NCBI GenBank assembly: GCA_018970845.1
Contig: JAGWVO010000264.1
Coordinates: 1-5,408, forward strand
From: Planctomycetota bacterium
GTDB taxonomy: Bacteria > Planctomycetota > Planctomycetia > Gemmatales > Gemmataceae
Reading direction: 5' to 3'
Length of the DNA: 5,408 bases
Positions 1 to 5,408 of the stretch are shown one piece after another. The position numbers were made by a program, and so were the translations under genes. Every line of letters starts with the position of its first letter. The first letter of the stretch is position 1. The notes beneath the pieces are model-generated. The model had not been told where the DNA came from, did no database searches, and was given only the letters and a program-made list of their open reading frames with translations.

Positions 1-1527
1 GGCCGGGGAAGGAGTGACGAAGGATGGCCGGTGCCTTCCGGGAAGTTCGAGCGGTTCACCGGCCAGGGCGTCGCCACCACCCAGCGACTGGTATGCCGTG
101 ACGATCGCCGAAAGCTGCAGGTTCTTGGTTTCAATCAGGACAAGCCTGGCATCCATGAGGTCGCGCTGGGCGAACAGCACATCGATGTACTCGGCGCGGG
201 CGTTCTGGAAAAGCTTCGAGGCGACATCGACGGAAGCCTCGAGAGCCTCAAGCTGCCTCTTCTTGATCTCGATGCTTTTGCTGTAATTGTCTACCATCGA
301 GAGCTTGTTCACCACCTCGGTGTAGGCGCCAAGGATGGTCATCTGGTAGTTGTAAATGGCTTGCAGCTGCTTGGCGTTGGCGCTCATGTAGTCGGCCTTG
401 ATGGCCTTCTTGTTGATCAGGGGGGCCACCATGTTGCCGGCCACATTCGCGGCGATGGCCTCGGGGGTGTTGAGCAGGTAGTGGGGGTTGAAGGCGGCGT
501 AACCCGCCCCGGCGTTGATGATCAGGGTCGGGTAGAAGCGGGCCTTGGCCACCTTGATGTCAAGGCCGGCGGCCTCCACCTCGCGCGCCGCGGCCCTGAT
601 GTCGGGCCGGTTGTCGAGCAACTCGGAAGGCAAGCCCGCCGACACGGCGGTGATGGTGATGTTGAAAAAGCCAGAAGGATCGCGGGTCACGGGCTGGGGA
701 TAGCGGTTCAGGAGAAAATTGATCCGGTTTTCAGCCTCGATGATGTCCTGCCTCACGATCAGCTTCTGGCTCTGGTTGCGGTTCACCTCCGCAAGGAACC
801 TCTGGACAGGCAGTTCGCTGTCGCGGCCGGCGGCCTTCTTGGCCCTGGCGATTTCCAGGCTCTTTTCCTGCAACTGGATCGTGAGGTCGAGGTTGTCGAT
901 CCGCTTGTCGAGCGCCATCAACCTGTAATAAGTGTCCGCGATTTCCGAGACCAACCGCGTGACCTGGTAGTTCCGCTTCTCACGCGCCGCGATGTAGCGC
1001 CCCATGGCGGAGTCGCGGGCGTTGCGCAATTGCCTCCAGATATCAAGCTGCCAGACAAACCCCAGGCCCAGCGCCGTGTTCCAGATCGGGTCGGGAATCG
1101 GGCGACCGGGAAGGATCTGCAATTCCCTGTCGATCGCGCCGTCGCGCGTGTAATAGCTTGGCTTGTCGAGTCCGCCCCCTCCACCGAGGGTGACGAATGG
1201 CAGGTAGGCTCCCTGCCGGGCGATGACCTCGTTCTTGGCGACCTGAACCTCCTCGTTGAGCTTGCGCAATTCAAGGTTGTTGGCCAAGGCCGCGCCGATC
1301 AGTTCATTGAGAACGGGATCATGGAAAAATTCCTCATAACCCAGCCGCGAGGTGTTTTCTGGGGGCGGCGCCCCGGGTTCCCCTTCCTGCCGGGGCTTGC
1401 CGGGAAACTCACCGGGAATGGCTGGATTGGCGGCGGGTTGCCTGAGTTGGGGAATGCCGCAACCTGAAATCAGCAGCAGTGTCGCCACCATTCCCGCGAA
1501 AAGCAGTCTTTCGGCAGGAATCCTCAT
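1..1527 (-). CDS. Outer-membrane efflux channel lipoprotein (NodT/CusC/OprM type, OEP family), 3' end cut by window edge
   Basis: This is the outer-membrane exit duct of the tripartite pump, a TolC-like trimeric beta-barrel with a periplasmic alpha-tunnel. The frame is open for 509 codons to the window edge without a stop; relatives are usually 460-490 aa, so only a little is missing. The N-terminus is a lipoprotein signal: MRIPAERLL, a hydrophobic stretch, then lipobox ISGC with Cys23. A Pro-rich linker (about 24-60) follows. Two OEP repeats come next. The first begins with GYEEFFHDPVLNELIGAALANN and contains IADTYYRLMALDKRI (196-210). The second contains LLDNRPDIRAAAREVEAAG (303-321), KARFYPTL, and NARAEYIDVLFAQRDLMDA. 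The family-typical ending YQSLGGG lies at 479-485. An acidic/Pro-rich tail continues past residue 485 to the edge. The start at 1527 is chosen because a GGGGGA sits 8 bases upstream; an in-frame ATG at 1536 would add three residues but lacks spaced ribosome-binding bases. The 206-base gap from the pump stop suggests either readthrough or its own promoter. Confidence 0.95.
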   Translation of the reverse strand, partial: MRIPAERLLFAGMVATLLLISGCGIPQLRQPAANPAIPGEFPGKPRQEGEPGAPPPENTSRLGYEEFFHDPVLNELIGAALANNLELRKLNEEVQVAKNEVIARQGAYLPFVTLGGGGGLDKPSYYTRDGAIDRELQILPGRPIPDPIWNTALGLGFVWQLDIWRQLRNARDSAMGRYIAAREKRNYQVTRLVSEIADTYYRLMALDKRIDNLDLTIQLQEKSLEIARAKKAAGRDSELPVQRFLAEVNRNQSQKLIVRQDIIEAENRINFLLNRYPQPVTRDPSGFFNITITAVSAGLPSELLDNRPDIRAAAREVEAAGLDIKVAKARFYPTLIINAGAGYAAFNPHYLLNTPEAIAANVAGNMVAPLINKKAIKADYMSANAKQLQAIYNYQMTILGAYTEVVNKLSMVDNYSKSIEIKKRQLEALEASVDVASKLFQNARAEYIDVLFAQRDLMDARLVLIETKNLQLSAIVTAYQSLGGGDALAGEPLELPGRHRPSFVTPSPA

Positions 1528-1535
1528 GCGCGACA

Positions 1536-1541
1536 TCCCCC
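1536..1541 (-). promoter_or_regulatory. Ribosome binding site candidate for the outer-membrane channel gene
   Basis: GGGGGA lies 8 bases upstream of the ATG at 1527 on the minus strand. It is a purine-only, Shine-Dalgarno-like run at normal spacing. It supports 1527 over the in-frame ATG at 1536, which this run directly abuts and overlaps. Confidence 0.45.
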
Positions 1542-1624
1542 GCGACAACCAACCAAGGGTTCACCAGGCCAATGAGGGCCAGGGAAATTCGGCGGCCATC
1601 CCAGCATCTCTTGCATCGACAAAA

Positions 1625-1669
1625 CGATTCGGATTTTTCATTCATTATCGGTAATTCAGGCGATTCGGA
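1625..1669 (-). repeat. Direct repeat of TCCGAATCG (two copies, 36 bases apart)
   Basis: On the minus strand TCCGAATCG occurs exactly at 1669-1661 and 1633-1625. A shorter, degenerate relative, TCCGATTG, lies at 1691-1684. The first copy would overlap the start site of the candidate promoter at 1674-1703, so the copies could be binding sites for a regulator. No regulator gene is in the window, and two 9-mers in a short spacer can also be chance. Confidence 0.35.
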
Positions 1670-1673
1670 CGAA

Positions 1674-1703
1674 ATTAGAAAAACAATCGGAAAAAGGATT
1701 CAA
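1674..1703 (-). promoter_or_regulatory. Candidate sigma70-like promoter for the channel gene
   Basis: On the minus strand TTGAAT (1703-1698; 4 of 6 to TTGACA) is followed after 18 bases by TCTAAT (1679-1674; 5 of 6 to TATAAT). It lies in the AT-rich spacer and points at the channel gene. Transcription would begin near 1667, giving a leader of about 140 bases. AT-rich DNA yields such matches by chance, and the host's consensus may differ from that of Escherichia coli. A second -10-like hexamer GATAAT (1649-1644) lacks a good -35. Confidence 0.3.
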
Positions 1704-1710
1704 GAAATCG

Positions 1711-1723
1711 CGGCGATCCGCCG
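1711..1723 (-). terminator. Short GC hairpin just downstream of the pump stop; possible weak terminator or mRNA-end structure
   Basis: On the minus strand CGGCG-GAT-CGCCG forms a 5-bp all-GC stem with a 3-base loop, 10 bases after the pump stop codon. It is followed by CGATTTCTTG rather than a clean run of T, so it is a poor match to an intrinsic terminator. It could reduce readthrough or protect the 3' end of the adaptor-pump message. Confidence 0.2.
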
Positions 1724-1733
1724 ACGGGAATTT

Positions 1734-4700
1734 TCAATTCGAATGATGGGAATCGGCCCCATGCGCCGAGGGCTTGTCATCCGAGACCAGTTTCCCTTCG
1801 CCGGCAAGCCTGGCAAGGATGAAATAAAGCCCTGGAGTGACAAAGACCCCGATGAAGGTTCCGAAGGCCATGCCACCCGCCGAACCGGTTCCGATGGTGC
1901 GGTTGCCGATGGCACCGGCGCCTGTGGCGTACACCATGGGTACCAAGCCGGCGATGAAGGCAAGCGAAGTCATCATGATGGGGCGGAAACGAAGCTTGCC
2001 TCCCTCCACGGCGGCGTTCAGGTAGGTGAGTCCCTCGCGTTTCCTCTGCACGGCGAACTCCACGATCAGGATACCGTTCTTGCCCAACAGGCCCACCAGC
2101 ATCACGAGACCGATTTGCGCGTACACATCGTTGGCCAATCCCATCACCTGCAGCGACACGAACGCCCCGAAGATGCCGATGGGCAGCGACAGGAGAACGG
2201 CCAGGGGAAGCAGGAAGCTCTCATACTGGGCGACAAGCACCAGGTAAACGAACGCCACGACGATGAGGAAGATGTAAACGACCTCGTTGCCGGCGTTCGC
2301 CTGGTCGAATGAGAGTCCCTCCCAGCCAAGGCCGTAGCCCTGGGGAAGGGTTTGCTCGGCGACCTCCTTGACGGCCTTGAGGGCCTCGCCGCTGCTGAAG
2401 CCGGCCGCCGGGGACCCCTGGATCGCGGCGGAGGGATAGAGGTTGTAGCGGGTGATCTCGTTGAGCCCCTGCTGCTTGCGAACCTTCATGAAGGCGGTGT
2501 AGGGGACCATCTCGCCGCGGTCGTTCTTCACGAACAGGTAGTTGAGGTCGTCGGGGTAGCGGCGGTACTCGGGAGCCGCCTGCACATAGAGCTTGTAGAA
2601 CTGTCCGAAAAGAATGAATCCTTGCTCGTAAGTGCTGCCGATGAGGATGCCGAGGGTGTCCATCGCCTTGCCGATCGACACGCCCTTCTGCATCGCCGCG
2701 TCGCTGTCGATCACCAGCTCGTATTGCGGGTAGTTGGCGTTGAAGAAGGTGAAGAGGTCGGCGAGTTCAGGCCGCTTGGCGAGCGCCTTCATGAACTTCT
2801 CGGTCACATCCCCGAGGCGGCGGTAGTCGGTTGAGCTGTTCTTGTCGAGAAGCCTCACCGAAAAGCCCCCGGCGGCGCCGAAGCCGGGAACCGCCGGAGG
2901 CTCGAAGAACTCGAGCTTGGCGTTGGAGATCTTCCGGCAGCGCTCCTCGAGGTCGGCGATGATCTCGCGCGAGGTCCGCTTGCGCTCCGACCAAGGCTTG
3001 AGATTGATCAGGCAGGTGCCGGCGTTCGACCCGCGTCCCTCCGTGAGGACCTCGTAGCCCGCCAGTGAGGAAACCGAACCGACCTCGTCCTTCAGCTCCA
3101 TCGCGATGGCCTGGAGTTCGTGAGACTTGGAATTGGTGTATTCGAGGGTCGAGCCGGGAGGCGTCTGGATGATGCCATAGATCATCCCCTGGTCCTCCCC
3201 GGGGATGAATCCGGTGGGCAGCACCTTGGTGACATCGAAGATGCCGTAGGCGAAACCCGCGACCACGAGAGGCGCCAGCAGCTTTCGGGGAACGATGGCG
3301 AAAAGGATCCCAGCGTAACCCGCAGTGACCAGGTTGATGAACCGGTCGAACAGCCATAGCAGGAATCCCAGCGGCCATGTGATGATTCCGATCAAGCCGA
3401 GGCGTTTCCCTCCTTCCGGAGCGTGCGGCTTGAGGATCATCGCGCAAAGCACGGGCGTGAGTGTCAGCGCGACGAGGCCGGACAGCACGATCGCCGCGGC
3501 CATCGTGATTCCGAACTGCCGGTAGAAGGTTCCCACCGGGCCGGGCACGAAGGTCACCGGCACGAACACCGAGGTCATGACCAGGGTGATGGCGACGATG
3601 GCCCCCGAGATCTCGTCCATCACCTCGCCCGTGGCCCTGAAGGGGGAAAGGTGCTTCTCATGCATCTTGGCGTGCACCGCCTCCACGACGACGATCGCGT
3701 CGTCCACCACCACGCCGATCGCCAGCACCATCGCGAACAGCGTGATCAGGTTGATCGACAACCCGAACATGGTCATGACGAAGAATGTGCCGATCAGCGA
3801 AACGGGAACGGCGATCGTGGGAATGAGGGTGGAGCGGATGTCGCCCAGGAACAAATACACGACCACCGAGACCAGAACGAACGCCTCGACGAGGGTGTGC
3901 AGCACCTTCTCGATCGAGGCCTCGAGGAACTTCGAGACATCGTAGGTGACCTCGAATTCCATGCCGGGGGGAAAGGTCTCCCGCTTGATGATCTCAAGCT
4001 GGCGCTTGACCTCGCCGATCACCTCGACGGCGTTGGACCCTGGGTTCTGCTTCAGCACGATCGCGGCGGACGGATAGCCGTTGATGTCGGAGTAGATGTC
4101 GAAGAAGCGGGCGCCCAATTCCACGTCGGCCACATCCTTGAGGTGCAGGATCTGGCCGTCGGAATTCGCCTTGATGGCGACATTCTCGTACTCGACGGCC
4201 TTGTTGAACCGGCCCTTGTAGGTGAGCACATACTCGATGGTCTGGGATGAGCGGCCCGTGGCCTGCCCGAGCCGGCCGGGCGAGCCGATGATGCTCTGCT
4301 CGGCGAGCGCCTTCATCACATCCTCGGTGGACATGTTGTAGGCGCGCAGCCTGTCGGGCTTGAGCCAGACGCGCATGGCGAACTCGCGGCTTCCCAGGAT
4401 GGTGGCGCTGCCGATGCCCCGCACCCGCCTGATCACCTGCAGCACATTCACCTGGGCGAAGTTGTAGAGGAATGTCTGGTCCACCCCCGGTTCCTTGCTG
4501 AAGATGTTCACGTACATCAGCATGCTGGGCATGACCTGCATCACCACGATCCCCTCCCGCTGCACCAGCGGGGGCAGCAGGTTGCGGACAACCGAGATCC
4601 TGTTTTGGACATTGACGACCGCCTTGTCGGGGTCGGATCCCGGCTCGAAGTAGATCATGATGGTCGCCTCGCCGGCGCTCGTCGCGCTCGAGGCCATGTA

Positions 4701-4928
4701 CCGCATGTCCTGCACCCCGTTGATCGCCCGCTCGAGCGGGATCAGCACGGAATCGACAAGCACGCCGGCGCTAGCGCCCGGGTAGGCGATCGAAACCATC
4801 ACGCTCGGGGGAGCGATCGACGGGAACTGCGACTGGGGGAGCGTCTTGATGGCGAGGCCGCCAAGGAACAGGATCACGATCGAGACGACGATCGCCAGCG
4901 CCGGCCTGTGGAGGATCTTGGAAAACAT
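1734..4928 (-). CDS. RND multidrug-type efflux pump, inner-membrane permease (HAE-1/AcrB family)
   Basis: A proton-driven inner-membrane transporter, expected to work as a trimer with the adaptor and channel encoded on either side. It is complete at 1064 aa, against about 1050 for AcrB. The start is fixed by the family-typical N-terminus MFSKILHRPALAIVVSIVIL. Approximate membrane segments are TM1 9-29, TM2 342-361, TM3 368-388, TM4 393-415, TM5 439-460, TM6 471-498, TM7 549-567, TM8 881-901, TM9 906-929, TM10 934-959, TM11 984-1003 and TM12 1014-1040, with large periplasmic porter/docking loops at 30-341 and 568-880. The proton-relay residues are present: Asp409-Asp410 in GVVVDDAIVVVE (AcrB D407/D408), Lys950 in LLGKNGILIVEFA (K940), Arg980 (R971) and Thr987 (T978). 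These favour the HAE drug-type family over the heavy-metal family. Most AcrB pocket phenylalanines are replaced, and the TM6-TM7 linker is unusually hydrophobic. The tail is His-rich (SAHGADSHHSN). No good Shine-Dalgarno precedes the ATG. Substrate is unknown. Confidence 0.97.
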   Translation of the reverse strand: MFSKILHRPALAIVVSIVILFLGGLAIKTLPQSQFPSIAPPSVMVSIAYPGASAGVLVDSVLIPLERAINGVQDMRYMASSATSAGEATIMIYFEPGSDPDKAVVNVQNRISVVRNLLPPLVQREGIVVMQVMPSMLMYVNIFSKEPGVDQTFLYNFAQVNVLQVIRRVRGIGSATILGSREFAMRVWLKPDRLRAYNMSTEDVMKALAEQSIIGSPGRLGQATGRSSQTIEYVLTYKGRFNKAVEYENVAIKANSDGQILHLKDVADVELGARFFDIYSDINGYPSAAIVLKQNPGSNAVEVIGEVKRQLEIIKRETFPPGMEFEVTYDVSKFLEASIEKVLHTLVEAFVLVSVVVYLFLGDIRSTLIPTIAVPVSLIGTFFVMTMFGLSINLITLFAMVLAIGVVVDDAIVVVEAVHAKMHEKHLSPFRATGEVMDEISGAIVAITLVMTSVFVPVTFVPGPVGTFYRQFGITMAAAIVLSGLVALTLTPVLCAMILKPHAPEGGKRLGLIGIITWPLGFLLWLFDRFINLVTAGYAGILFAIVPRKLLAPLVVAGFAYGIFDVTKVLPTGFIPGEDQGMIYGIIQTPPGSTLEYTNSKSHELQAIAMELKDEVGSVSSLAGYEVLTEGRGSNAGTCLINLKPWSERKRTSREIIADLEERCRKISNAKLEFFEPPAVPGFGAAGGFSVRLLDKNSSTDYRRLGDVTEKFMKALAKRPELADLFTFFNANYPQYELVIDSDAAMQKGVSIGKAMDTLGILIGSTYEQGFILFGQFYKLYVQAAPEYRRYPDDLNYLFVKNDRGEMVPYTAFMKVRKQQGLNEITRYNLYPSAAIQGSPAAGFSSGEALKAVKEVAEQTLPQGYGLGWEGLSFDQANAGNEVVYIFLIVVAFVYLVLVAQYESFLLPLAVLLSLPIGIFGAFVSLQVMGLANDVYAQIGLVMLVGLLGKNGILIVEFAVQRKREGLTYLNAAVEGGKLRFRPIMMTSLAFIAGLVPMVYATGAGAIGNRTIGTGSAGGMAFGTFIGVFVTPGLYFILARLAGEGKLVSDDKPSAHGADSHHSN

Positions 4929-4956
4929 GGGGCGGGTTCCGTGCGGGGACTGGCGC

Positions 4957-5408
4957 TTACTCCGCCCTGTTCTTGAGGTGGGCCATCACCTCCTTCGGGT
5001 CGCGGTAATCGCTTTCCACCTTGTCGCCGTCGTGAACCTGGAAGATGCCCTCGAGGACGAACCTCTCGCTGGTGAGCGCGCCGGCCTTGATGACGAAGAT
5101 GTCCTCCAGCTCGTAAAGGATCGTCACCTCGCGCTGCCGCACCACGCCGTCGTCACCCACCACGAAGACATACCTCTTGTCGAGGTTCTCGAAGGTGGCG
5201 CGCTGGGGAATGACCGTCGCCCCCTTCAGCTTCTTGGCCAGCACGATGTTGCCGGTTTGGCCATGCCTCAGCAGCCGTTCGGGGTTGGGGAAGTCGGCCC
5301 TGAACGGGATGTTGCCCGTCTCGTTGTCGAACTTGGCGACGATCGCGGCGATCTTGCCGGGCTGGGGGAACTTGCGGCCGTTGGCCAGGATCAACTCGAC
5401 ATTGTCAG
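4957..5408 (-). CDS. RND periplasmic adaptor (membrane fusion protein), C-terminal part, 5' truncated by window edge
   Basis: This is the periplasmic adaptor that links an inner-membrane RND pump to the outer-membrane channel. About 150 codons are visible, ending in a TAA stop; the start, signal peptide, alpha-hairpin and most of the lipoyl domain lie beyond the right edge. The frame is open to the last base, so the TTG at 5394 that could be read as a start is just an internal Leu in ...NVELILANGRKF. The visible part begins in the beta-barrel domain (GKIAAIVAKFDNETGNIPFRADFPNP, then LLRHGQTGNIVL), a pattern typical of the AcrA/MexA family. It continues into the membrane-proximal domain (ATVIPQRATFENLDKRYVFVV, then DGVVRQREVTI) and a closing GIFQVHDGDKVESDY segment. 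The stop lies 28 bases before the pump gene on the same strand, so the two are almost certainly co-transcribed. Family assignment is secure from wording and context; substrate is unknown. Confidence 0.93.
   Translation of the reverse strand, partial: DNVELILANGRKFPQPGKIAAIVAKFDNETGNIPFRADFPNPERLLRHGQTGNIVLAKKLKGATVIPQRATFENLDKRYVFVVGDDGVVRQREVTILYELEDIFVIKAGALTSERFVLEGIFQVHDGDKVESDYRDPKEVMAHLKNRAE

Larger units (their letters stand above)
1528..1733 (-). other. Intergenic spacer between pump and channel genes, AT-rich core
   Basis: These 206 bases separate the pump stop from the channel start, while the adaptor-pump gap is only 28 bases. By direct count 1621-1700 is about 34% GC (27 of 80), against clearly GC-rich coding DNA on both sides. 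No convincing gene is seen here: the one open frame that starts here (ATG at 1645, minus) runs into the channel gene in another frame and resembles no family I know. The spacer holds a small GC hairpin just after the pump stop, a promoter-like pair of hexamers, two copies of a 9-mer, and an imperfect inverted repeat (1564-1583) about 37 bases before the channel ATG. It probably acts as an internal regulatory region, allowing the channel gene to be expressed partly on its own; this is inference. Confidence 0.6.

Noticed and set aside
31..1467. Long plus-strand open frame (478 codons) across most of the channel gene
   Set aside because: It is exactly antisense to the outer-membrane channel, whose minus-strand frame has a lipobox, both OEP repeats and the LGGG ending. 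The plus-strand translation is rich in His, Gly, Val and Asp and matches no family I know; GC-rich codon use commonly leaves such antisense frames open.
1409..1645. Small minus-strand frame starting in the spacer (MNEKSESFCRCKRCW...)
   Set aside because: It runs out of frame into the channel gene. It has two close Cys pairs that might suggest a metal site, but there is no ribosome-binding sequence at a good distance, and the second half simply reflects the channel's coding bases.
1479..2312. Plus-strand frame of 277 codons spanning the spacer and the 3' end of the pump
   Set aside because: Most of it is antisense to conserved pump helices TM8-TM12, and the translation is charged, repetitive and family-less.
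2767..3447. Minus-strand 226-codon frame overlapping the pump in another frame
   Set aside because: The translation is low-complexity Arg/Gly/Pro-rich and the overlapping pump frame is continuous and fully conserved, so this is a frame shadow.
3423..4250. Plus-strand open frame of 275 codons, very rich in His, Asp and Arg
   Set aside because: It lies antisense to the pump's TM and porter region. Its composition (repeated HDRG/DHRD-like wording) is what reverse-reading hydrophobic codons gives, and it has no domain signature.
1734..4928. Heavy-metal (CusA/CzcA) type RND pump
   Set aside because: The TM4 Asp pair, TM10 Lys and general wording fit HAE-1. I see no CusA-like methionine relay, and the His-rich C-terminal tail alone is too short to indicate metal transport.
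4957..5394. Complete 145-codon protein starting at TTG 5394
   Set aside because: The frame stays open upstream to the window edge and reads NVELILANG, matching the interior of adaptor proteins; the TTG is an internal leucine, so the gene is a truncated adaptor and not a small separate protein.

Overview
The window holds the distal part of a tripartite RND efflux operon, read entirely on the minus strand. In transcription order it has the C-terminal part of a periplasmic adaptor (membrane fusion protein; cut by the right edge), a complete inner-membrane RND pump of the HAE-1/AcrB type (1064 aa), and a nearly complete outer-membrane channel lipoprotein of the NodT/CusC/OprM type (cut by the left edge near its C-terminus). 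All three reading frames are intact as far as they can be seen. I see no RNA gene, insertion sequence, CRISPR array or regulator gene.

Organism: three envelope parts mean a diderm (Gram-negative) bacterium. The genes are GC-rich. The protein wording resembles, from memory, the HAE-1 branch common in Bacteroidota and in Planctomycetota/Verrucomicrobiota-type bacteria rather than the enterobacterial AcrB branch. Examples are the FLYNFAQVNV and SPGRLGQATG segments of the pump, and NARAEYIDVLFAQRDL in the channel. The high GC makes a PVC-group or other GC-rich environmental lineage more likely than a typical AT-rich Bacteroidota. This is inference without a database search.

Layout: 5408-4957 adaptor C-terminus; 4956-4929 a 28-base gap with no clear Shine-Dalgarno; 4928-1734 RND pump; 1733-1528 a 206-base gap whose core is AT-rich (about 34% GC over 1621-1700) and holds a small hairpin, a sigma70-like promoter candidate and a repeated 9-mer; 1527-1 outer-membrane channel. 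The adaptor would bridge the proton-driven pump to the channel, so that substrates taken from the periplasm or inner membrane leave the cell directly. The substrate cannot be read from the sequence. The proton-relay residues are present, but most of the phenylalanines that line the AcrB drug pocket are replaced.

I found no convincing undescribed system. The points most worth checking are the AT-rich spacer before the channel gene, the altered switch loop and pocket of the pump, and an unusually hydrophobic cytoplasmic segment between TM6 and TM7.
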